This document shows positions 18,951 through 27,533 of a stretch of 43,323 nt of DNA, in pieces (positions within the stretch are counted from its first letter, which is position 1; each line of letters opens with the position of its first letter). A model generated the notes under the pieces. The model did no database searches, was not told the origin of the DNA, and saw only the letters and a list, made by a program, of their open reading frames with translations. The position numbers and the translations under genes were made by a program. The stretch is from Chrysochromulina tobinii (lineage: Eukaryota; Haptophyta; Prymnesiales; Chrysochromulinaceae): NCBI GenBank assembly GCA_001275005.1, contig JWZX01003171.1, positions 1 to 43,323 of the forward strand, read 5' to 3'.

Positions 18951-18988
18951 CGTAGCACCGGTTGTCGCGTGTGTCGCGTTAACTTTCA
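18951..18988 (+). promoter_or_regulatory. Promoter-type module A, copy 1 (GCCGTAGCACCGG...GTTAAC...TTCAC)
   Basis: The string CCGTAGCACCGGTTGTCGCG followed by TGTCGCGTTAACTTTCAC is nearly identical to 30876-30914 and lies in the divergent region between the ZIP gene and the gene starting at 19099. The orientation matches the plus-strand gene. GTTAAC is a palindrome. Function is inferred from recurrence and position. Confidence 0.5.
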
Positions 18989-19098
18989 CACAAGCGGTGT
19001 TTGTATGAATGTGAATGTGTGTCTGTGTGATTTCTAACACACGCGGGAAATCCGCGTCGCACTGAGCACATTGAAAACTATGCGGTGAGCCGTATCGT

Positions 19099-21951
19099 AT
19101 GAACGCGCTGCGTGCTCGAGACGTGAAACAGTTGAAAGTCCCCTTTTTCAGATTTCCCCTGGCATTACACTCGTTTCCTCGTGAGAGACAAGGTTCGAAG
19201 TCCGGAGAGTGTGCGCGTTGTGTTGAACAGCAGCAGCAAGGTTCGAAAGGTTGTGCGCGTTGTGTTGAACAGCAGCAGCAGCAAGGTTCGAAACCGTCCG
19301 ACTCTCACGATGTCGAGTTCTCGCAAATAGAACGTACGCGCGCGCCGCGCGCCGCGCTCCCGCCTTGTTTGCAGGTAGAAGGCCTTCGAGCGAAGCTGAT
19401 GGCGAAGGAGCAGGAACTAATGCGCATGCGCCAGGCCATCTCCGAGCTGCGCCAGCTGCATGATGGCGAGCCCTTTGCGCCCTGGGCACGCACGTCATTC
19501 ATGCTCGCGCCAGAGGCCGCTCATGATCCGGCAGCGGCCGCGAGGTCACGGCAGCCATCGGTAGAAGACAACTCTGTCGCTGTCAAAGCCCCTGTGGCCA
19601 CTGTCCGGCTCACCAGGCCGTCCTCGAATAGGCCATCAATCGACGACGTCCGGCGATCCATCAACGACCACCCCTCCTCGATGCGTATTCACACGCAGTT
19701 GCGAGCAGCGAGTGCATCCAGGGAGCTGCCTCAAGAGGACAGGGCCCGCGCTCTACAAAAGGCACGCGAGGAACGGATTGCACGAGGCTCGACGCTCGTG
19801 ACAATCCTGTACGGTGGAACGAGGATCGTCGATGGCTCTCTCTCAAACCAGTACCTCGATGCCATCCACACGGCAGACGGTCTCTCCAGCGCCTTTGTGC
19901 CGGAGGAGAGCGAGCCCGACGACTTTCTGCCGCCGCATCAATCTGACCCGGGGTCGAACTTAGCACTGAGACCCGCGACCGCACCAGACCTGGCCTTGTC
20001 TTCGACTGCTTCGGCTTCAATGCCAAACCTCCACAGCGTTGCGCACGCTCCAACAAGGCCTGCAACCGCCTTGGCTTCATATTGGAGCACTCCGAGCCCG
20101 CCACATGCCAACGCAGCGAGCTGGCTGCCAACTAGTGTGCCAACCAGCTCTTCCAAGAAGCGAGTACCGCTGGCATTAGCAGCGAGCTCCCTTCGGGCCA
20201 ATGGTCAAGGCTGGCGCGGGATGGATATTGTTCCAATTGAGGTGCCAACCAGGGAGATGGCCATCCAGGGAAGTGGCACACCAGTGGCGCTGAAAAGGAG
20301 GGCGACCAGAAGAAAGCGCCAAGTCTCAGTGTCGATGCAGGCGGCGTTGAAAAAGATGCAGAGTGATGATATTGGGATGCCGCTGCTGCCAACGCCGCAC
20401 AAGCAATTGACGAAGGTGCAGCTGGAGCAGCAGGGGAGGATGCGCACAGCCTGGCGACTCTACAACTCTCGACAGACGGCGCGGGGCAATCACGCCAGCC
20501 GCGTCGGTGCGATGATCGATCGCCAGTCAACCAGCGCGCCACAGCTCCAGCTCGCCTACGATCACGCGTACTTCAACGTCTACTCCAGCCGTTATGTTGC
20601 TTCAGAGCCCCCGATGATTCTTCTGCGACGCAGAGCCACTGCGTCGCCGAAGCAACCAGAGCAGCCACCTAAAGTGGCACCCAAACCTGCGGAACAATCG
20701 CGCCAACAAAAATTCATCTGGCAGCCGCGCGCCGCGTTCGCCGACTCAAAGGACATCTTCGACACGGATGAGGTGGAGCTGAAGCGGTTCAACGTCGACT
20801 GGAAGCAGGCCTGCGAGCTCGGCCTTTCGAAGCTTATCGACAAGCTTGACGATGGCGGCGGCGTTGATGCCGACGGGGATGGCATCTCGGACGAGGTGGC
20901 GGAGACGAAGGCGGTGCTGTGGGACTACCACGACCGGATCGTGCAACTCTTCGAGTACTACGCGGCAGTCGGCGGCAGCCTCTCGTCCCTCGCCCTCAAC
21001 CAGTGGAGCGCGTTTATTGAGGACTTCAAGCTGGTGGTCGACGGCTCCAAGTTCTGCAAAAAGTCGGACATGGACACGCTCTTCATTGCCGTGAATGCAC
21101 GCTCTGTCAACTACGAGAAGGCCAAAGCAAAGGTGCAAGGCAAGGCCGTCACACACTCGGACGCCAAGGCTCTCAATCGAGTCGAGTTTCTATACTTGCT
21201 CGTTGAGGTCGCGATCAATCGGTGGGTGAAGCCGGGAGCTATCCGCGACATCTCGATGGCAGTGCGGCAGCTCTTCGCCGAGTTGATCGAGCCGCGCGTC
21301 GACAAGAGGATCTTTCGAGACTACAATGACTTCCGCAAGCTCGCGTATGAGTCGACCGTGAATGACGTGTTGTGCAAGTACGAGAGCTCGCTGCGCAACG
21401 TGTTTTCAGTGGCCTCGGGCACGGAATTTGGACACAAAAACTTGCTCAGCCTCGCAGAGTGGTCAGAGTTCATCAGGGCGCTCGGATTCATCGGAGTGGA
21501 CGTTTCCGAGCGGGACGTTACGCTGAGCTTCGTGATGAGCCGCATGGCCGTGATCGACGCACGCATGACGAAGGGCGAAACCAAAGAAAACCACCTGCCG
21601 TTCGAGGGATTCATGGAGGCGATTTGCAGGCTGAGCTTGGTCAAGGCGTTACCAACTGACGAGGAGCTCTCGAAGGCGAAGTGCTCCGACGGGGGAATGT
21701 TTCTGCTCATGCTCATGAAGAAAGAGTTGGACGAGGAGATCCTGGACGAGTTTGTCGATTTCAAGAGCACACATGCAGTTGCTTGGGGCGGCGAGCCTAT
21801 GCAGCCCCTCGCCCGCTGCGTGGAGCATATGGTCACAAGTATCATCAGGACCATCATTGACGAGGTGTCCAGTGCAAGCGGCAGTGTGGTCCTGCATCTC
21901 AGCATAAGAGATGCCCGTGCCTGGGCCAAGGTCAAGCTCGGCGAGGATTGA
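19099..21951 (+). CDS. Long conserved protist protein, N-terminal coiled coil and C-terminal helical (EF-hand-like) domain
   Basis: The frame is open for 950 aa from ATG 19099. A more conservative start is ATG 19399 (MAKEQELMRMRQ), because residues 30-70 are translated from promoter-type repeats (CARCVEQQQQ twice) and a strong acceptor-like TTGTTTGCAG lies at 19360-19374. A short coiled coil (residues 95-125) leads into a long low-complexity Ser/Pro/Ala region. Residues 540-930 are a dense helical domain with FNVDWKQACELGLSKLI, CKKSDMDTLFIAVN, FLYLLVEVAINRW, IEPRVDKRIFRDYNDFR and LPFEGFMEAICRLSLVKALP. I know similar uncharacterised proteins from flagellated algae and protists, with EF-hand-like helix pairs but degenerate Ca2+ loops; one loop (DADGDGISDE) looks able to bind. 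A flagellar or cytoskeletal role is a guess. Confidence 0.7.
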   Translation: MNALRARDVKQLKVPFFRFPLALHSFPRERQGSKSGECARCVEQQQQGSKGCARCVEQQQQQGSKPSDSHDVEFSQIERTRAPRAALPPCLQVEGLRAKLMAKEQELMRMRQAISELRQLHDGEPFAPWARTSFMLAPEAAHDPAAAARSRQPSVEDNSVAVKAPVATVRLTRPSSNRPSIDDVRRSINDHPSSMRIHTQLRAASASRELPQEDRARALQKAREERIARGSTLVTILYGGTRIVDGSLSNQYLDAIHTADGLSSAFVPEESEPDDFLPPHQSDPGSNLALRPATAPDLALSSTASASMPNLHSVAHAPTRPATALASYWSTPSPPHANAASWLPTSVPTSSSKKRVPLALAASSLRANGQGWRGMDIVPIEVPTREMAIQGSGTPVALKRRATRRKRQVSVSMQAALKKMQSDDIGMPLLPTPHKQLTKVQLEQQGRMRTAWRLYNSRQTARGNHASRVGAMIDRQSTSAPQLQLAYDHAYFNVYSSRYVASEPPMILLRRRATASPKQPEQPPKVAPKPAEQSRQQKFIWQPRAAFADSKDIFDTDEVELKRFNVDWKQACELGLSKLIDKLDDGGGVDADGDGISDEVAETKAVLWDYHDRIVQLFEYYAAVGGSLSSLALNQWSAFIEDFKLVVDGSKFCKKSDMDTLFIAVNARSVNYEKAKAKVQGKAVTHSDAKALNRVEFLYLLVEVAINRWVKPGAIRDISMAVRQLFAELIEPRVDKRIFRDYNDFRKLAYESTVNDVLCKYESSLRNVFSVASGTEFGHKNLLSLAEWSEFIRALGFIGVDVSERDVTLSFVMSRMAVIDARMTKGETKENHLPFEGFMEAICRLSLVKALPTDEELSKAKCSDGGMFLLMLMKKELDEEILDEFVDFKSTHAVAWGGEPMQPLARCVEHMVTSIIRTIIDEVSSASGSVVLHLSIRDARAWAKVKLGED
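19197..19298 (+). promoter_or_regulatory. Module B copies (GCGTTGTGTTGAACAGCAGC), tandem
   Basis: The string GTGCGCGTTGTGTTGAACAG followed by CAG units occurs twice (about 19209 and 19249), each followed by AAGGTTCGAA. Similar single copies lie near 4367, 22454 and, more diverged, 30660. This may be a transcribed leader or promoter element rather than coding sequence. Confidence 0.45.
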
Positions 21952-22004
21952 TATTTTGAGATACGCGACGTGGCAATGAGGCGCGGTATACATTTAGACA
22001 CTTC

Positions 22005-22406
22005 ATGATCTATGTAAATGTTGGTGCTTGGCATGTCGTGGAATTTACTTTGCTAGGACCCCTTCTCGTTAGAAGACACACACAAGACTCATGGCCATGC
22101 GTTAACAGCGCCCCAGCGCTTCCCCAGGTCGCCAGCAGAGTGTTTGTGACACGCAACAACGGAAAGGAGACTCTCGCGTATGTCAAAGCGTACGATGCCG
22201 TGCAGCAAATCTACACGGTGGAGCTCGAACAGCTTGACTCTAAGAAGTTCAAGAAGTGCGACGAAACATCTCTGCGAGAGGCCAACATGCTCGAGGGGAT
22301 GATCTATAGCATCTCTGCACGCGCCAACCCTGCACGCGTCGACGATGACTTCTTCTTGGGTCATACAATCGGGTACTGTAGGAACGGGTCGGATAGATTT
22401 CGGTAA
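22005..22406 (+). CDS. Small Tudor/agenet-like ORF
   Basis: The 133-aa ORF has a convincing part from about residue 43 onward: SRVFVTRNNGKETLAYVKAY, IYTVELEQLDSKKFKKCDE and SLREANMLEG. The alternating strand pattern with a basic/aromatic character resembles small Tudor, agenet or SH3-like barrels. A CTTCCCCAG acceptor-like site at 22119-22127 directly precedes it, so it may be the last exon of the preceding gene (53 bp upstream) or a separate short gene. The first 40 residues have no recognisable content. No further assignment is possible. Confidence 0.4.
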   Translation: MIYVNVGAWHVVEFTLLGPLLVRRHTQDSWPCVNSAPALPQVASRVFVTRNNGKETLAYVKAYDAVQQIYTVELEQLDSKKFKKCDETSLREANMLEGMIYSISARANPARVDDDFFLGHTIGYCRNGSDRFR

Positions 22407-22447
22407 GTCAGTCTGGTCAGCGCGCTCCACGCCGCGCGCGCCCCAAT

Positions 22448-22500
22448 TTCCTTTTAGGGGTCCGGAGATCGCGCGCGTTGTGTTAAACAGCAGCAGCAGC
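22448..22500 (+). promoter_or_regulatory. Module B copy upstream of the ADP-ribosyltransferase gene
   Basis: GGTCCGGAGATCGCGCGCG runs into TTGTGTTAAACAGCAGCAGC about 115-165 bp before ATG 22614. It shares the GTCCGGAGA...GCGTTGTGTTRAACAGCAGC layout with 19197, which supports a common upstream element. Confidence 0.45.
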
Positions 22501-22613
22501 AGCTTTCCTTTTTGGGAAAGTGACAAGTCACAAGTGCGGTGTGAGGGGCCGTCGTTTTACTTCTCCTGGAGAATGCACGTTGTGCCCGTCGTGTCGCACG
22601 CCCGCGGGACTGC

Positions 22614-25600
22614 ATGGGTGCCGGATGGTCCGCACGGGTGGGCCCCGTCGAACAGGCTGTGGACGCCAAGAATTCATCATCGACAATTGCGTTCCCGATC
22701 AAGCTCTTCAAGGACAGCTCCCCGATAGGGATCTTGCTTCAGGGCAATTCTTACGAGCCTCCCACCATTATCGGCGTGTCGGAGGACTCGCCAGCCGTGC
22801 GAGCGCGACCTCGGCTAGCCGTGGGCATGCGCATCTTGTCCATTAACGGAATAGCAGTGAACGGTCCGTACGAGGCCAGCCAACTCCTGAGAGCTGCAGT
22901 TGGCATTGTCGAGCTGGAGGTGGAGGGAGAAGAAAGCCTTGTTAAAGGCGCGGACATTGATTGGTTCCCCATCTTCAAGATGGTCGAGCTGCGCAAAAGG
23001 GCCGTTGCACGACTGGAAGAGAAGAGCGATCGATTCGCACGGCTGCGAAAGCAGGCCGAAACCGGCATACCGGTAGCACCCCGCGAGCCCACAATATTCC
23101 AAGTGGTGCTTCGCAACCCACAGGGCGCGAAATCGCTTGGACTGGTTCTCGGAGGCAAGGCAGCAGAGGCGCCCAGGATTGTTCAGGTGACCGAGAACAG
23201 CATCATCTCGCGCGCTGAGCCCCGGCTGCTTCCGCGCATGCGTATTCTCGAGGTAAATGGCCGACCGGCTGTCGGCGCTGGCCCAACGAATATGGAAGCG
23301 CTCGAGGCGTCCATCGCAAACGGCGAGGTGCGCCTGACAATCGAGGATCCTGAGCGGAGGGTTCCATCGAGCACGCCAAATGTGTCGTCCGTCGAGGCTG
23401 GCTTCGAGGCCCTGCTCCGAGCTCGAGAGTCGAAGCGGCGAGTCACAAGCTCAAAGCTTCGTGTCAGGAAGAAGAGAAGAAGCAGCGAAGAGGACATCCC
23501 GAAGCCTGCAGTCGAGTCGTCAGCCGAATCGGCAAGCGTGTCGTCAGCCGAACCGGCACGCGTATCGTCAGTCGAGGAGGTCGACTTCGAGGCCCATCTC
23601 CGACTTCAAAAAATGAAGCGGCGGAAATCTGTGACGTTGTCGAAAAAGGAAAACAGAACGTTGGCCGACGCCGTTGTCGAGGCGTTGCAGGGTGCTTCGG
23701 CTTGTGCTGATGGCATTGACGGCGACGACGACGACTTCATGGATTGGACCCTAGATGCATGGCTGGACGCCCTCCAGCCGCACCGCGTGCTGTCTTCTGG
23801 CTTGCAGGCTCTGCTCCAAGAAGAGGTGCAGAAGCTGAGCCGCCCCTTGACCCCCGGTCTCGAGTATCACTTTGTCACGGCTCTCGGCGCGATGCCCGCC
23901 GAGCGTGCGATGAAGCTGCTCGTCTCACTCATCGGCCATAAGACGGTGATACAAGCAATTGCTGAACTGTTGCTCAACGGTGCAGGCGTGGTTGCACGCG
24001 CCAAGCCGCACACCGCAGCACATGTTGTACGCATCCCTAATGTTGATGACGTGTCTTCTGGCAAACATGGACACGCCTTTGACAACGTTGATCGCATCGA
24101 CGGCAAAGACGAAGACCCCGATTCCAAGCCCCTACGTCCGCCACTGATGGCGACGATCGATCGTGAGTTGCTCAGGCTTGTGTTCGACAAGTTCGACGCC
24201 AATGCATCGGGGCGTGTGTCCACGGCGGAGATGTCAGCAATGCTCACGGAGATCGATGCCAAAAAGACACCGGAGGAAATCGCAAAGATGATGTCAGATG
24301 CTGACCGTGATGATGATGGTGAGATTAATTTTGAGGAGTTTGTTGCAGTTGTGCAGAAGCAGACGGCGAGCGGCGGCGATTTCGCCAATGTCTTCATAAA
24401 CGCACCAGGATTTTTCGGCTTTCTCAATCGGAACACGAAGCTCGATGAGGCTAAAGAACGCGTCGAGTTGGCGGCCAAGGAGGCGGCTATACGGGTAGCT
24501 CAAGAGACGGCTGACTTTGCCGCGGCCGCCTCCGCGGCCGCGGCCTCTTCAGCCGCCGATGGGGCTATCGCACGCGCCGAGCGGGACGCCAAGGAGGTGA
24601 CTCAAAGGGCCATCCAAGAGGCGGCTGAATTAGCTGCGGCCGCCGCTGCGGCCGTCGCCGAAAATCAGAAACAGATGGACAGTTTCGCGGCCGAGAGAGA
24701 TGCCATGAACGAAAAAGTCGCCAAACTCGAGGCGGCAGCTGAAGCACAGGCTGCCCAGGTTGCCCAGGCTACCCAGGCTGCGCTGGCTAAACTTTCTGAA
24801 GAAGTGGCAGCTGCCAAGAAACGTGTTGAAGAAGCGGCTACTCAGCAGAAACGTGCTGAAGTGAGCGCCGCTGCCGCCGCCGCCGCCGCCGCCGCCGCAG
24901 AGGCGCAGCACAATGCGGACGCCGCACAGAAGTCGCGAGAGCTCGAGGAGCAGGCGGCCACCTTGAAGGCGGAGGCGGAGAAACAAAAGCAGGTGCTCAG
25001 GAAGCAGCAGCAAAAGCTCGAAGAGCAGATGCTTGCCGTGCAGGCGGAGAAGGAGCGAAGAGAGCGCGAGGCAAAGGAGGAGTCGGAGCGCAAGGAGGCG
25101 GAGGCCAAGGCCAAGTTGCTCAAGCTCGAAAAAGAGAAAGAGCGCGAGAGGCGGCGGCTCGCGGAGGAGCTCTACAAGACGCAGGAGCAGCTGCTGCAGG
25201 CCAATCTGACCTTGAACAAGGACGGGGTGCCGGTGATCCTTGACCGTTACATCGAGAATAACCCGGCAGGCTTCGAACTCAAGTACGGCACACTCGATGA
25301 CTTTCGCGGAGGTCTCAAGGTGCTTTTGGGCGCGGACGTACCGCCGCCCGATCAGGTCTTGTCCGGCATGGAGGCGGAGCACACCAAGCGCTTGGACAGC
25401 GATACGCCGTTCGAGGTGTACAATTACGGCACTGTCACCACGAGCCGCTATGAGTTCTACTTTGTAATAGATCCCAGCGGCACCCGACTCAATAGCCTGG
25501 GAATCGATCAGTGGCCAGTCGACACGAAGCTCAAGGCTGCTGGTCGACCGTGCCGCCAGGCCAATTCTGTACGATCCTTTCGAGAGGTGCGCGCCAACAT

Positions 25601-27089
25601 AAATACGCAGCTTGAAGAGGCTGGCTCCTCACCACTGAATCTCGAGGAATTCTGTGCTGCTCGACTCTACACGGGCCCTCTGTACATGAAGTACAATGGC
25701 TGCCTTCGAGGCATCCTACCGGACTCGCCGCAATTCTTTCAGATCGCCTACGAGCGCCTTTGCCAGGGCAACAGCTATGCCGCAACCATCCACACAATCA
25801 ACCTGGCCCTCGTCAAACTGAGCATGCTGCAGAAGGTGCAGAAGGTGTACCGCGGCCTCGCTGGCAAGCTGCCCAAGCCCTTCCGCGTCGAGGACAAGTA
25901 TTGTGCGCGCGGGGGCGTCGAGCTGGGTTTCATGAGTACCACGACGAACCAGCACGTTGCCGAGGAATATGCGTCGTCCGCGCCGGGCTCTCTGCTGCTC
26001 GAGATTGAGCAAGGGCTTCTGGACCGAGGTGCCGAGATTGCGTGGCTCAGTGAGTACCCTGGCGAGGCGGAGGTGTGTTTTCCTCCTCTGACAGCCCTCG
26101 GCGTGCGTACGACCAAGGTGAAGGGCGCCCTCCTGGTCGTGAGCTGCAGTACATCGATCTGCTCACGGCCAGCTCTGCGTGACAAGAACGAACGCTTGCC
26201 TCAAGAGCTGGTGAGATTGACGGAAATGGCACTCGCTGCTGTTGGCGACACAGTAGCCGGAGCGGTGAAGTACTTGACCGGGTGCCCTGCTACCGTGCAG
26301 CACACGCCTCTTGGCAACAAAAAAGCATTCCTACCGCCTGTCCTACAGGCTGGCATCTCGAGGGTGGCGCTAGTGCCCAAGGAGACGCGGACCAGGGACG
26401 CTATTCTCGACGTGTGCCTTGACATCGACCTGGTCAATGCAGGCGATACCAAGAGCGAACGCGAGGCGGTAGTCGCACAGCTTTCCGACGTGCTCAGTGT
26501 GGCGACGGAGATCATCGACGGGCTCGCGCACGCCGAGCTGGCCATCAATCCGGATGAGGAGCAGGCGGAGGCCGAGTACTGGGCGCGGCTGTTCTTCGAT
26601 CGTCTATTTCCTATTGTGGACGCCGACATGCGGGCCATGGTCAATGTCGAGAAGTTGGCCGAAATTAAAAGGTACAGACAGCCTCCAGAAGCCGTTGCAA
26701 AGATCTTGACGGCTGCCGTGATCCTGCTCGAAGGAGCCCCCGGCCGCGGAGCGCTTCCAAAATTGAATCATGACGCGCTGTCCAGCTGGACGGGGACCGG
26801 AGGGCTCCGAAACGCGCTTGATGCCCATGCCATCCTCAAGGCGCTCTCCGATTTTGACCTTACCGCCGTCTCGACAGCGCGCTGGAAGAAGGTCAAGAAT
26901 GCGCTCGGTGACGTTACGACGCGCGAGGCGATGATGAGCTCGGCGCCGCTCGCTGCTCTCTTCCGCTGGATGAAGATGCAGGGGCTGCGCGCCGAGAGGG
27001 TCAAAACCACGAAGAAAGAAGCAAATGCGGCGGCCGATATGGCGGCGGCCATTGCGGCGAAGCCCGATCCGGATGAAGACTTCACTTAG
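22614..27089 (+). CDS. PDZ-EF-hand-coiled coil ADP-ribosyltransferase with dynein-stalk-like tail
   Basis: A single-exon ORF of 1491 aa. The start MGAGWS has Gly2, so N-myristoylation is possible (inference). Residues 27-110 and 150-250 are two PDZ-like domains (GILLQGNSYEPPTIIGVSED, VGMRILSINGIAV; LGLVLGGKAAEAPRIVQV, MRILEVNGRPAV). Residues 515-580 form an EF-hand pair (DANASGRVSTAE, DADRDDDGEINFEE). Residues 610-860 are an Ala/Glu/Lys coiled coil. Residues 1010-1170 are an arginine-type mono-ADP-ribosyltransferase (PF01129-like), which transfers ADP-ribose from NAD+ to protein. The R-S-ExE triad is visible as KVYRGL, GFMSTTTN and GEAEVCFPPLT, with YAATIHTINLAL before it. Residues about 1340-1470 (AEIKRYRQPPEAVAKILTAA, W, FD, AALFRWMKM) resemble the dynein heavy-chain stalk/microtubule-binding region (PF12777-like). 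A calcium-regulated, scaffolded modifier acting at the cytoskeleton is a reasonable inference. Confidence 0.82.
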   Translation: MGAGWSARVGPVEQAVDAKNSSSTIAFPIKLFKDSSPIGILLQGNSYEPPTIIGVSEDSPAVRARPRLAVGMRILSINGIAVNGPYEASQLLRAAVGIVELEVEGEESLVKGADIDWFPIFKMVELRKRAVARLEEKSDRFARLRKQAETGIPVAPREPTIFQVVLRNPQGAKSLGLVLGGKAAEAPRIVQVTENSIISRAEPRLLPRMRILEVNGRPAVGAGPTNMEALEASIANGEVRLTIEDPERRVPSSTPNVSSVEAGFEALLRARESKRRVTSSKLRVRKKRRSSEEDIPKPAVESSAESASVSSAEPARVSSVEEVDFEAHLRLQKMKRRKSVTLSKKENRTLADAVVEALQGASACADGIDGDDDDFMDWTLDAWLDALQPHRVLSSGLQALLQEEVQKLSRPLTPGLEYHFVTALGAMPAERAMKLLVSLIGHKTVIQAIAELLLNGAGVVARAKPHTAAHVVRIPNVDDVSSGKHGHAFDNVDRIDGKDEDPDSKPLRPPLMATIDRELLRLVFDKFDANASGRVSTAEMSAMLTEIDAKKTPEEIAKMMSDADRDDDGEINFEEFVAVVQKQTASGGDFANVFINAPGFFGFLNRNTKLDEAKERVELAAKEAAIRVAQETADFAAAASAAAASSAADGAIARAERDAKEVTQRAIQEAAELAAAAAAAVAENQKQMDSFAAERDAMNEKVAKLEAAAEAQAAQVAQATQAALAKLSEEVAAAKKRVEEAATQQKRAEVSAAAAAAAAAAAEAQHNADAAQKSRELEEQAATLKAEAEKQKQVLRKQQQKLEEQMLAVQAEKERREREAKEESERKEAEAKAKLLKLEKEKERERRRLAEELYKTQEQLLQANLTLNKDGVPVILDRYIENNPAGFELKYGTLDDFRGGLKVLLGADVPPPDQVLSGMEAEHTKRLDSDTPFEVYNYGTVTTSRYEFYFVIDPSGTRLNSLGIDQWPVDTKLKAAGRPCRQANSVRSFREVRANINTQLEEAGSSPLNLEEFCAARLYTGPLYMKYNGCLRGILPDSPQFFQIAYERLCQGNSYAATIHTINLALVKLSMLQKVQKVYRGLAGKLPKPFRVEDKYCARGGVELGFMSTTTNQHVAEEYASSAPGSLLLEIEQGLLDRGAEIAWLSEYPGEAEVCFPPLTALGVRTTKVKGALLVVSCSTSICSRPALRDKNERLPQELVRLTEMALAAVGDTVAGAVKYLTGCPATVQHTPLGNKKAFLPPVLQAGISRVALVPKETRTRDAILDVCLDIDLVNAGDTKSEREAVVAQLSDVLSVATEIIDGLAHAELAINPDEEQAEAEYWARLFFDRLFPIVDADMRAMVNVEKLAEIKRYRQPPEAVAKILTAAVILLEGAPGRGALPKLNHDALSSWTGTGGLRNALDAHAILKALSDFDLTAVSTARWKKVKNALGDVTTREAMMSSAPLAALFRWMKMQGLRAERVKTTKKEANAAADMAAAIAAKPDPDEDFT

Positions 27090-27533
27090 TAACCTCAGTC
27101 CGCTACGTGACGGAAGACGAGGGGAGAGCACAACAAGAGCCGAGCCCGTCCGAGCACGAGCATGAAAGCGCGAGCATGATGTCACGTGAATCATGATGCG
27201 TGCATACGTGATACCTCGACGGGGATGGTTCACGTCTCGTCTTGACATCTTGTGCAGGGGTGGAGAGAGAGGCAGCAGAAAGATTTACCGACCGGTAAGC
27301 GGTATGCCCGCGTTAGCCCCTAGTGGCACGACGATCTCTTCACATATCACGACCGTTGTATTTGACGATTACACACGCGCGAATAGGTCGGCACCTCGTC
27401 GTCGTGCAGTCCCACCGCCCACGCGCGCATCTCCGCCTATAAAGCGGCGCGTCCGCGCACGGCTGCACCGTGTACGTGCAAGTCGTGGAGCCGTGGTACA
27501 TGTACCCGATGCGGAGGGGAGCCATAGTCGCGC
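27090..27533. other. convergent intergenic region
   Basis: The region lies between the ADP-ribosyltransferase gene end and the DUF72 gene end. It holds repeated GAGCACGAGCATGAAAGCG-like text near 27150, with no gene I can support. Confidence 0.45.

Noticed and set aside
19190-19310. tRNA-like GGTTCGAA strings
   Set aside because: Only the T-loop-like string is present. No acceptor stem, anticodon arm or A box could be fitted, and the string repeats as part of the upstream module.
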